Positions 27,241 to 35,922 of a stretch of DNA of 64,000 nt are shown piece after piece (the first letter of the stretch is position 1; the number at the start of each line of letters is the position of its first letter). A model generated the notes under the pieces. That model worked only from the letters and a program-made list of their open reading frames with translations, did no database searches and was not told where the DNA came from. The stretch lies in assembly GCA_026224775.1 (NCBI GenBank), contig JAMFRP010000019.1:310001-374000 (forward strand). The letters run 5' to 3'. The stretch is from Bacteroidota bacterium. Lineage in GTDB: Bacteria; Bacteroidota; Bacteroidia; Sphingobacteriales; Sphingobacteriaceae. The position numbers were made by a program, and so were the translations under genes.

Positions 27241-29001
27241 ATGATTGATAGAATTAAAATTATGAAAAGTTATAAAAGTAAGGTATTTATTGGCGTTTGT
27301 TTGATTGCATTAGTAATGGGCGCTTGTAGAAAAAGCGAGACTTTTCCTGTTCAGGATGTAACCTTACAATACGTATTTGATCCGCGTGATTCAGCCGGAA
27401 GCAGCGCGTTAAAATTTCTGCTGAATGTATACTCTGTTGTTCCGTACGGTCATAACAGGGTAAACCCTGATTATCTTGATGCGGCAAGCGATGACGCCGT
27501 GTCTTCTGGCACAGGAACAGAGGTTACTACACTTTCAACAGCAGCATATAGCTCTATTAACCTGCCAGCTTATGAAAATGTATGGTCCAATACAAATTCA
27601 ACCAATACTGCCAATTTTTGGAACGGTATACGCTATGCCAATGAGTTTATTAACAATATTGGCGTTGTACCTGTTAAGGGTTTTGTAAATGGAATTGGTA
27701 CCCGGTATATATGGAAAAATGAAGCGCGATTTTTAAGAGCGTATTTTTATTTCGAACTTGTTAAACGTTTTGGCGGTGTGCCACTAATCGGCAATACCGT
27801 TTATAATATCAATGATAATCTTAAAGTTCCCCGCAATAATTTCTCCGATTGCATCACCTATATTGTAAATGAATGTAATGCTATACAAGATAGTTTAATA
27901 ACGGCTCCTTTAGCTAATCCGGCTTCGGATAACTATAGAGCTACTAAAGGGGCTGCATTAGCCTTAAAAGCAAAGGTGTTACTGTATGCGGCCAGTCCTG
28001 TTTTTAATGATCCTACAGGTTCCGTAACTAACCCGCTTGTTGGTTATACCAATTATGATGCTACAAGATGGGCACAAGCGGCAGCGGCAGCACAGGCCGT
28101 AATTAATTTAGGGGCTTATAGCCTAGATCCGGTTTATCCAAATGTATTTCTCACTCAAAATGATCAGGAGGTTATTTTTATAAGAACAACCAATAGTACA
28201 GGTACATCTCATAATATCGAAAATACTAACGGGCCTGTAGGGTTTCCTGAAGCGATAAGTAGCGGGCAAACAAGTCCTACTCAGGATTTGGTAAACGCGT
28301 TTCCAATGAATAATGGTTTGCCAATAACCAACACCGCCTCTGGTTACGATCCTAATAACCCTTATAATAATCGCGACCCGCGACTCGCTTACAACGTATT
28401 GTACAATGGCGCACCATGGTTAGGCTCGTCATTACAAACATTTGAGGGTGGTGCAAGCAAACCTAATAATGGTCAGCAAGAAACAGTTACCGGCTACTAC
28501 ATGAATAAATTTATGGGTAATGATGCTACAGGCTCAACCTATTCAAATCATGATGAAGACTGGGTAGTTTTTCGTTATGCCGAGATCTTACTTGACTATG
28601 CTGAGGCTGAAAATGAAAGTAATGGCCCAGGCACAAATGTTTATCAGCAATTAGAGGTACTAAGGAAACGGGCAGGCATAGCTCCGGGGGCCAATGGCCT
28701 ATATGGGCTCCAACAAGGTATGACACAGGCGCAAATGCGTGCAGCTATACAAAATGAAAGGCGTATAGAGATGCCTTTTGAAGAGCAGCGATATTTTGAT
28801 ATCCGCAGGTGGAAAATAGCTGATTCAGTGATGAATGCACCGCGAATGGGTGTTTCAATTACGAATTCCAATGGCGCCTTAACCTATAATTATATCCCGG
28901 TTTTAACTACCAAGTTTATAGCCCCTAAAATGTATTTGTATCCAATACCATATACCGAAGTACTGGCAAATCCGAATTTGAAACAAAACCCCGGATGGTA
29001 A
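27241..29001 (+). CDS. SusD/RagB-family glycan-binding lipoprotein (2)
   Basis: A 586-residue SusD-family lipoprotein (579 if the second ATG at 27262 is used, which gives a more regular signal peptide). Lipobox VMGAC with Cys29 counted from the first ATG. Typical segments: ARFLRAYFYFELVKRFGGVPLIG, ALKAKVLLYAASPVF, RYAEILLDYAEAENES, LRKRAGI, QNERRIEMPFEEQRYFDIRRW and the terminal YLYPIPYTEV. It starts 6 bases after SusC (1) and ends just before SusC (2), so the operon order is SusD-DUF5004-DUF4961-SusC-SusD-SusC. It may bind a different part of the same glycan than SusD (1). Confidence 0.95.
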   Translation: MIDRIKIMKSYKSKVFIGVCLIALVMGACRKSETFPVQDVTLQYVFDPRDSAGSSALKFLLNVYSVVPYGHNRVNPDYLDAASDDAVSSGTGTEVTTLSTAAYSSINLPAYENVWSNTNSTNTANFWNGIRYANEFINNIGVVPVKGFVNGIGTRYIWKNEARFLRAYFYFELVKRFGGVPLIGNTVYNINDNLKVPRNNFSDCITYIVNECNAIQDSLITAPLANPASDNYRATKGAALALKAKVLLYAASPVFNDPTGSVTNPLVGYTNYDATRWAQAAAAAQAVINLGAYSLDPVYPNVFLTQNDQEVIFIRTTNSTGTSHNIENTNGPVGFPEAISSGQTSPTQDLVNAFPMNNGLPITNTASGYDPNNPYNNRDPRLAYNVLYNGAPWLGSSLQTFEGGASKPNNGQQETVTGYYMNKFMGNDATGSTYSNHDEDWVVFRYAEILLDYAEAENESNGPGTNVYQQLEVLRKRAGIAPGANGLYGLQQGMTQAQMRAAIQNERRIEMPFEEQRYFDIRRWKIADSVMNAPRMGVSITNSNGALTYNYIPVLTTKFIAPKMYLYPIPYTEVLANPNLKQNPGW

Positions 29002-29038
29002 CTAATAATTGAATTTAACCAAATTAAATAAAGCTGTT

Positions 29039-32000
29039 ATGAGAAAAAGTATACTTTTCTTTCAAATAATATTATTCCTGCTACCTACAGCATTGTATGC
29101 CCAAAATAAAGTAATAACAGGTACTGTAAAAGATGCTGACGGGGTATTGCAGGGAGCAACAGTTGTTGAGAAAGGCAACCCGGGCAATGGTGTTGCTACA
29201 AGTGCTAGTGGAAAATTTAGGTTAACCTTAAAGGGTACTACGAACATAATAATTGTGCGTTTTGTTGGTGATATTCCCCAGGAGATCAAAGTGACAGGTA
29301 AAACAAATATTGATGTTACTATGCGCACCAATAGTAATGGCTTAGACGAAATATCGGTGGTTGGTTTCGGTAAAACCACTCGTATTACTAATACCGGTGC
29401 TGTAAGTTCAATTAGTGCGGCTCAAATACGCGAGGTTCCAACAGCAAACGTCCAGAATACACTTGCTGGCAGGTTGCCGGGATTTTTTTCTCAGCAAAGT
29501 TCAGGTCAGCCAGGTAAAGATGCATCCGACTTTTTCATTCGCGGTGTAAGCTCATTGAACCCGTCGGGTAATCAGCCATTAATTATTGTGGATGATATAG
29601 AGTATACCTATGATCAGTTACAGCAAATAAATGTAAACGAAATTGAGACAATATCGATATTAAAAGATGCTTCTACAACGGCAATTTACGGTATAAAGGG
29701 GGCAAATGGTGTTTTGGTGGTAACTACTCGTCGTGGTAAAGCCGGCGCACCTAAAATTAATTTTCGTGTTGAAGGTGGCTTGCAATCAAATACTATAACG
29801 CCTACATTTCTTGATTCATACCAGTCGGCTTTGCTCATAGATCAAGCCGAATCAAATGACAATATTGGAAGCCCGAATCCCCAAAAGCTTACTTTTTCTC
29901 AAGCTGATTTAACTTTATTTCAAAATGGTACCGATCCATACGGGCATCCGAACGTAAGCTGGTATAACGATATTGTAAACAAATACAGTTATCAAACAAA
30001 CTCGAACCTTGATATATCGGGAGGTAACGACCAGGTAAAATACTTTATCTCAGGCGGTGCGCTTGATCAAAATGGCAACCTTAAATATTTCCCCGATCCG
30101 ACAGGGGTATTGAATAATAACTATTATTTCACCCGTTATGACTTCAGGTCGAATTTAGATTTAAAAGCAAATAAAACTTTGGATCTGAGATTGGATGTTA
30201 CCACCCGTTTCTCCGATATTAACCAACCGTTAAGTCAAGGCTCGGCAATGGGTTCCTTATATGACTTTACACAGGAAACACCTTTTACCGCTCCTTTTTT
30301 AAATCCCAATGGGACGTTCGCATATGCCTATTCATCGTTTAACCCAAGCCACCTTCCTACACTGAATGCCAGGCTCGCATCAGGCGGAAACGAAAATTCA
30401 AGGAGATCTGACTATAACGTGTTGTTCAACGCGGTTCAAAAATTAGACGTAATCACCGAGGGATTATCAGCTACAGCCAGAGTTGCCTATGCTAATACAG
30501 AGCAATATACAGCACAAAATCTGCCAAGTAGTTCTGCAATTCCCTCGTATCATTATGACGCAAGCACAAACGTTTATACATTAAACCCAAATGGCGCTTA
30601 TGTTTTCCCGCCGTATGAGCAAACTGGTCAAACAGATATTTATACTAATGATGTGAATGTGCAGTTATTTGCAAATTATGACAGAACGTTTGGCTCGAAA
30701 AATCATGTTACAGGATTGCTTTTGTTAAACCAGGATGCTTCAACAACTTATGCGAACAGTGCAATTTTATTGAATCCTTTGCAGGTAGGTGTACCTTCAA
30801 AATACCGCGGTATATCATTAAGAGGAGGGTATGATTATGACGGAAAATATCTGTTTGATATTAACACCGCCTATAACGGTACAGATAGGTTTGCCCCGGG
30901 TCATCAATATGGTTTATTCCCTGCTATGAGTATAGGTTATAACATGAATAAAGAGGATTATTTTAAAAATCTGCTGCCATTCTTTGGGTTGTTTAAAATC
31001 AGGGGTTCATATGGTATAGTAGGCTCTGATGCAGCACCGGGCAACCAGTATGTATATACTCAAAATTATTTACAGGGAACATCAGCATACAGTTTCGGCG
31101 AAAGCCAGCAAATGTATAATACTTATTATGAAGGTGCGCTCGCTAATAACAGTGTGGTTTGGGAGCGCCAAAAAGAACTTGATTTAGGTGTAGATATGAA
31201 CTTGCTGAAAGATAATAAATTAAATATTACTTTTGATTATTTCCACAACGTGCGCTATGATCAGTTGATCGCTCCGGCGGCAGTTTCTGAAGTGTTGGGT
31301 GTTGGGCTTCCGGCAGTAAATCTTGGCCGAACCCAAAATCAGGGCTTCGACGGGCAAATAGGTTATCATAACTCAATTGGTAAAGTTCAATACAGCACCA
31401 CATTTGTATTTTCTTATGCTAAAAACAAAATTCTATACGAAGATGAACCGCAACCCGCTTATCCTTGGTTAGCCCAAACAGGTCATTCCATCGGGCAACC
31501 GTTCGGTTATCACTATTTAGGTTATTATACAGCAGCAGATGTGGCAAGTATTCAAAAATACGAGGCAGCGCATGGTGGCTCAAACATAGGAGACCAGGCA
31601 GTTGCAGTACCTGATAATGGTGAAACAATACAACCCGGTGATCTGCGATATGCGGATTTAAATCATGATGGGATCATTAATGTTGATGATGAACGCGCTA
31701 TAGGTTATCCTAACCTGCCAAATACTACACTTGGTTTAAACTTACAGGCCGCTTATAAGGGCTTTTCAATAAGTGTATTATTTCAGGGATCATTCAACTA
31801 TAGCTTTATAGTAACCGGTACAGGCATTGAGCCGTTCCAAAGTCAGTTTCAGCCAATTATGTTACAGGCATGGACACCACAGAATGCAGCAAACGCCCAG
31901 TTTCCGAGGTTGACTCAGAATCCAACCACGGTTAACAGTCCAACCTTTTATCCATCAGATTACTGGTTAATAAATGCCTACTATATCCGTTTAAAAACAC

Positions 32001-32200
32001 TTGAAGTGCATTATGCGGTGCCAAGTAAGTTGCTGCCATTTCATCTAAGCAGTGGCAGTATTTATTTAAGTTGCTATAATCTGTTTACATGGGATAATTA
32101 TGACAAATATCAACAGGATCCGGAGATTTCAACCAATACGGTGGGAGATGCTTACATCAACCAGCGGGTTGTTAATTTAGGTGTACAAGTAGGCTTTTAA
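29039..32200 (+). CDS. SusC-family TonB-dependent outer-membrane transporter (2)
   Basis: A 1053-residue SusC-type transporter. The ATG at 29039 is chosen because it directly precedes a good signal peptide (MRKSILFFQ..., cleavage after LYAQ); the frame is open to a TTG at 29009. Carboxypeptidase-regulatory-like domain about 22-100, then a TonB-box-like LDEISVVGFG, the plug with QNTLAGRLPGFFSQQSSGQPG, the standard LKDASTTAIYGIKGANGVLV and a barrel ending VVNLGVQVGF. In contrast to SusC (1) all plug motifs are canonical. It closes the uptake operon and is followed by a terminator-like hairpin at 32223-32250. Confidence 0.95.
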   Translation: MRKSILFFQIILFLLPTALYAQNKVITGTVKDADGVLQGATVVEKGNPGNGVATSASGKFRLTLKGTTNIIIVRFVGDIPQEIKVTGKTNIDVTMRTNSNGLDEISVVGFGKTTRITNTGAVSSISAAQIREVPTANVQNTLAGRLPGFFSQQSSGQPGKDASDFFIRGVSSLNPSGNQPLIIVDDIEYTYDQLQQINVNEIETISILKDASTTAIYGIKGANGVLVVTTRRGKAGAPKINFRVEGGLQSNTITPTFLDSYQSALLIDQAESNDNIGSPNPQKLTFSQADLTLFQNGTDPYGHPNVSWYNDIVNKYSYQTNSNLDISGGNDQVKYFISGGALDQNGNLKYFPDPTGVLNNNYYFTRYDFRSNLDLKANKTLDLRLDVTTRFSDINQPLSQGSAMGSLYDFTQETPFTAPFLNPNGTFAYAYSSFNPSHLPTLNARLASGGNENSRRSDYNVLFNAVQKLDVITEGLSATARVAYANTEQYTAQNLPSSSAIPSYHYDASTNVYTLNPNGAYVFPPYEQTGQTDIYTNDVNVQLFANYDRTFGSKNHVTGLLLLNQDASTTYANSAILLNPLQVGVPSKYRGISLRGGYDYDGKYLFDINTAYNGTDRFAPGHQYGLFPAMSIGYNMNKEDYFKNLLPFFGLFKIRGSYGIVGSDAAPGNQYVYTQNYLQGTSAYSFGESQQMYNTYYEGALANNSVVWERQKELDLGVDMNLLKDNKLNITFDYFHNVRYDQLIAPAAVSEVLGVGLPAVNLGRTQNQGFDGQIGYHNSIGKVQYSTTFVFSYAKNKILYEDEPQPAYPWLAQTGHSIGQPFGYHYLGYYTAADVASIQKYEAAHGGSNIGDQAVAVPDNGETIQPGDLRYADLNHDGIINVDDERAIGYPNLPNTTLGLNLQAAYKGFSISVLFQGSFNYSFIVTGTGIEPFQSQFQPIMLQAWTPQNAANAQFPRLTQNPTTVNSPTFYPSDYWLINAYYIRLKTLEVHYAVPSKLLPFHLSSGSIYLSCYNLFTWDNYDKYQQDPEISTNTVGDAYINQRVVNLGVQVGF

Positions 32201-32222
32201 CTTTGGTTATGTGGTTAATAAA

Positions 32223-32250
32223 AATAGCACGGGTATTTTACCGTGCTATT
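32223..32250 (+). terminator. Terminator-like hairpin after the SusC/SusD operon
   Basis: AATAGCACGG (32223-32232) and CCGTGCTATT (32241-32250) are perfect 10-base complements with an 8-base loop, 22 bases after the SusC stop codon. There is no long T run, so it may also act as a 3' stabilising structure. Confidence 0.62.
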
Positions 32251-32308
32251 AGTCATTTAAACCACCATAAATTTGAACATAGCGAACAGTAAAATTTAAA
32301 TTAGCAAT

Positions 32309-33505
32309 ATGTTTCCAACGCTTTCCGATTTAATTGCTTATTTATTTCGCATTCATATATCGTTGCCGATTCAAACTTTCGGTTTTTTTGTTGCGTTATC
32401 TTTTTTTTTTACTTACCTGGCTTTTTCTTCGGAGTTTAAACGTAAAGAGGCGCAGGGTCTAATACACTCATTTATTCGTAAGGAGATTACAGGTAGTCCA
32501 GCATCGCCACTGGAGTTAACTATAAATTTTTTACTGGGTTTTGTATTTGGATTTAAGATTATAGGAGCACTAATTAATTATCATCTATTTTCCAGTGACC
32601 CTCAGCATTATATCTTGTCTTCGGCGGGGAATATTTATTCAGGATTGATTTTTGGAATAGGATGGGCATGCTGGGCTTACTATGATAGGAAAAGAACGCA
32701 GCTTGCACAACCAAAAATTGTTGAAATTACGGTTCATCCCTACCAACTTATGGGACGTATAACATTTTGGGTGGGTACTATAGGTTTTATTGGTGCAAAG
32801 TTGTTTGACACTATTGAACACCTGAATTATTTTTTTGCTGATCCAATTAATGATCTGTTATCACCAATTGGTTTTACGTATTACGGCGGTTTTCTATTTG
32901 GTATGCTTACCCTTTTTTATATCGGTATAAAAAACGGCATGAAGTTACCTCAGATAGCTGATATTGGGGCACCGGGTATGATGTTGGCCTATGCCATTGG
33001 CCGTATAGGTTGTCAGCTTTCAGGCGATGGGGATTGGGGGATTGTAAATTCACACATTAAACCAGATTGGCTGCATTGGTTACCCAATTGGATGTGGTCA
33101 TTTAACTTTCCTCATAATATTTTAAATGAAGGCACTTATATACGTGGCTGCACCGGTAATTACTGTAGTGTGCTAACTAAAGGAGTATACCCAACTTCAT
33201 TTTACGAAAGTGTGATTTGTATGCTGATGTTTATCGGTATGTGGAGTATCCGAAAATATGTAACAACACCGGCATTCATGACATATCTATACTTTATACT
33301 AATGGGGATAGAACGTTTTTTTATAGAATATATACGGGTTACCATAAAATACAATGTACTAGGAATGACATTAACACAAGCCCAGATTATAAGCGCGGGT
33401 GTGTTTTTAGTTGGTGTTGGCGGTATGATGTACCTATATATCATCAAACCATATAGACCAGGAAAATATGCACGAAATATCTCTCATGAGGTAATAAACC
33501 AGTAA
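32309..33505 (+). CDS. lgt: Prolipoprotein diacylglyceryl transferase (Lgt) paralogue
   Basis: A 398-residue integral membrane protein with about seven or more hydrophobic segments and the Lgt signature region AYAIGRIGCQLSGDGDWG (Arg232), the Bacteroidota form of the GRxGNF motif, followed by PTSFYES. Lgt transfers diacylglycerol from phosphatidylglycerol to the lipobox Cys of prolipoproteins in the inner membrane. It is longer than the roughly 260-300 residues of typical Lgt, with extra sequence at the N-terminus and in the middle. Its position between the SusC/SusD operon, which encodes four lipoproteins, and GH92 genes is unusual. A TAAATTTG -7-like box at 32268-32275 after the operon's hairpin suggests separate transcription. 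It could be a second, locus-specific copy; whether another lgt exists in the genome cannot be seen. Confidence 0.85.
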   Translation: MFPTLSDLIAYLFRIHISLPIQTFGFFVALSFFFTYLAFSSEFKRKEAQGLIHSFIRKEITGSPASPLELTINFLLGFVFGFKIIGALINYHLFSSDPQHYILSSAGNIYSGLIFGIGWACWAYYDRKRTQLAQPKIVEITVHPYQLMGRITFWVGTIGFIGAKLFDTIEHLNYFFADPINDLLSPIGFTYYGGFLFGMLTLFYIGIKNGMKLPQIADIGAPGMMLAYAIGRIGCQLSGDGDWGIVNSHIKPDWLHWLPNWMWSFNFPHNILNEGTYIRGCTGNYCSVLTKGVYPTSFYESVICMLMFIGMWSIRKYVTTPAFMTYLYFILMGIERFFIEYIRVTIKYNVLGMTLTQAQIISAGVFLVGVGGMMYLYIIKPYRPGKYARNISHEVINQ

Positions 33506-33541
33506 CAAATTTTTTTAGCTATTACATCAATAAAACTCTTT

Positions 33542-35821
33542 ATGAGAAAGCATATTATGAAAAACATACTATTATTAATAATTTTATTTATAACCTCCCG
33601 TGTACATGCTCAACAACCCGACCTTGTAAAATACGCTAATACCCTGCAAGGGACTAATTCCAAATATGAGCTCTCCTGGGGAAATGTGAATCCAGTTACT
33701 TCACTACCGTTTGCCATGAATGCATTTACCGCGCAAACCAATAAAGATGGTGAAGGGTTTAAATATCAATATGCCGCGCATTCCATTCGGGGTTTTGAAC
33801 AAACACACCAGTGCAGCCCCTGGGTTAGCGATTATGCGGTTTTTTCATTAATGCCGGTAACCGGTAAGCTGGTAGTAAATGAAGATGCACGTGCAGCAAA
33901 CTTTGACCATAAAAATGAGATAGGAAAACCGAATTATTATAAAGTGAAATTCGACAATAATATCACCACTGAAATTTCACCTACATCACGTGGGGCACAT
34001 TTTCGGTTTACCTTTCCTAAATCAGGCTCATACATCATACTGGATGGATATACCAAAATGAGCATGGTGAAAATTATCCCAGATGAACATAAAATTATTG
34101 GCTGGGTTAATAACGTGCGCTGGGCGCCACAAGGCTTTAAAAATTATTTTGTTATAGTTTTTGACAAGCCATTTGTTGAGTACGGAACCTGGGAAAATCA
34201 ACATGATAACATTTCTAAAGGAAAGCTAAGTGATGAAGGTGATGGTATAGGTGCCTATATTAAATTTAAGGATGGTGTCGTTGTACAGGCAAAGGTAGCA
34301 TCATCTTATATCAGTCCAGAGCAGGCTGAGGTTACACTGCAAACTGAATTGGGCAATCAAAAAACTTTTGAAGCTACCAAAGATGCGGCCTTTAAGGTTT
34401 GGAACAACTTGTTTAATCGTGTGCTGGTTGAAGGTGGAACTGAAGAGGAACGGGCAACCTTTTATTCCTGTCTTTTTAGGGCCAATTTGTTTTCGCATGA
34501 GTTTTTCGAGTACAATAAAACGGGTAAACCGCATTACTACAGCCCTTATGATGGTAAGATACATGATGGCTACATGTACACCGATAACGGTTTTTGGGAT
34601 ACATTCCGTGCACAGTTTCCATTGAATTGTATCCTGCATCCTAAAATGGAGGGGCAGTATGTGGAAGCATTGCTGGATGCTCAGCAACAAATGGGCTGGC
34701 TTCCCGCCTGGTCACAGCCCGGGGAAACTGGGGGCATGCTAGGTAACCATGCCATATCATTAATAACTGATGCATGGGTAAAGGGCATACATACATTCGA
34801 CCCTGAAAGAGCGCTTAAAGCTTATTTTCATGAGGCTACTAATAAAGGGCCATGGGGTGGTGCAAATGGAAGGCCATATTGGAAAGATTATTGGACGATA
34901 GGCTACATTCCTTTCCCTGAATCCCAGGGATCGGTAGGGCAAACGCTGGAGTCGGCATATGACGACTTTTGCGCTTATCAACTGGCAAAAGTAACCGGTA
35001 ATACTTTTTATGAAGGCATTTTTGCCAAACAAATGTATAACTACAAAAATCTTTGGGATCCAGCCACACGTTTTATGCGTGGCAGGGGCGAGGACGGGAA
35101 ATTTGCACCAAATTTTGACCCTTTAGATTGGGGAGGGCCTTATACCGAAGGTAATGCATGGCATTGGATATGGTCGGTTTTTCATGATGAGCAGGGGCTG
35201 ATCAATTTATTTGGCGGCAATAAAAATTTCACGGATAAACTTGATTCAGTATTTACGTTACCGCCGACAATTAAAGTTGGCGCTTACGGGCAGGTCATCC
35301 ATGAAATGACGGAGATGAAACTGGGAAATATGGGACAATATGCACAAGGTAACGAGCCTATTCATCATATGATATATCTATATGATTACGCGGGGCAACC
35401 ATGGAAAGCGCAGCAACATATTAGGGACGTAATGGATAAATTGTACAATTCAACCGAAAATGGGTATCCGGGCGATGAAGACGAGGGGCAAATGTCATCT
35501 TGGTACGTTTTGAGTGCAATGGGTATTTATAGCGTTTGCCCGGGAACAGATCAATATGTGATCGGAAGCCCGGAATTCAACAAGATCACGATCACGATGG
35601 AAGATGGTAAGAAGTTCATTATTGAAGCAAATAATAACAGTAAGCAAAATGTATATATCCAATCCGGTACTTTAAACGGAAATACCTATACCCATAATTG
35701 GATAAAATACAGCGACATTGCTAAGGGCGGAACATTGCATTTTGAAATGGGTAATCAACCAGCCTTACAACGTGGTATACAACAGGCCGATAAACCATTT
35801 TCTGTATCAACTGAGCAATAA
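33542..35821 (+). CDS. GH92 alpha-mannosidase (paralogue 2)
   Basis: A secreted 759-residue GH92 enzyme; a second ATG at 33557 would shorten the signal peptide, which ends RVHAQ. Family motifs: ANTLQGTNS, SWGNVNPVTSLPFAMNAF, the helical-domain GFWDTFRAQFPL, acid motif QGNEPIHHM (Glu605) and PGDEDEGQMSSWYV (Asp645, Glu646, Asp647). D-E-D, as far as I recall, is the arrangement of the two catalytic-base Asp residues in characterised alpha-1,2-mannosidases of GH92, so this copy looks the most canonical of the three. It lies 36 bases after lgt and is followed by a 24-base-pair hairpin. Confidence 0.93.
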   Translation: MRKHIMKNILLLIILFITSRVHAQQPDLVKYANTLQGTNSKYELSWGNVNPVTSLPFAMNAFTAQTNKDGEGFKYQYAAHSIRGFEQTHQCSPWVSDYAVFSLMPVTGKLVVNEDARAANFDHKNEIGKPNYYKVKFDNNITTEISPTSRGAHFRFTFPKSGSYIILDGYTKMSMVKIIPDEHKIIGWVNNVRWAPQGFKNYFVIVFDKPFVEYGTWENQHDNISKGKLSDEGDGIGAYIKFKDGVVVQAKVASSYISPEQAEVTLQTELGNQKTFEATKDAAFKVWNNLFNRVLVEGGTEEERATFYSCLFRANLFSHEFFEYNKTGKPHYYSPYDGKIHDGYMYTDNGFWDTFRAQFPLNCILHPKMEGQYVEALLDAQQQMGWLPAWSQPGETGGMLGNHAISLITDAWVKGIHTFDPERALKAYFHEATNKGPWGGANGRPYWKDYWTIGYIPFPESQGSVGQTLESAYDDFCAYQLAKVTGNTFYEGIFAKQMYNYKNLWDPATRFMRGRGEDGKFAPNFDPLDWGGPYTEGNAWHWIWSVFHDEQGLINLFGGNKNFTDKLDSVFTLPPTIKVGAYGQVIHEMTEMKLGNMGQYAQGNEPIHHMIYLYDYAGQPWKAQQHIRDVMDKLYNSTENGYPGDEDEGQMSSWYVLSAMGIYSVCPGTDQYVIGSPEFNKITITMEDGKKFIIEANNNSKQNVYIQSGTLNGNTYTHNWIKYSDIAKGGTLHFEMGNQPALQRGIQQADKPFSVSTEQ

Positions 35822-35825
35822 TTTG

Positions 35826-35887
35826 ATTAAGCTATAAATAATATTCATTGCCGCTATTGCTGTAATGAGTATTGTTTATAGCTTAAT
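35826..35887 (+). terminator. Long hairpin between two GH92 genes
   Basis: The 24-base arms 35826-35849 and 35864-35887 are complementary except for two positions that form U-G pairs in plus-strand RNA; the loop is 14 bases. The arms begin ATTAAGCTATAAA and end TTTATAGCTTAAT. It starts 4 bases after the stop codon of GH92 paralogue 2. It could be a terminator, an attenuator or an RNA-stability element. Confidence 0.6.
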
Positions 35888-35922
35888 GTGAATATCAATT
35901 TTTAATAAATTTTATATGTGCC

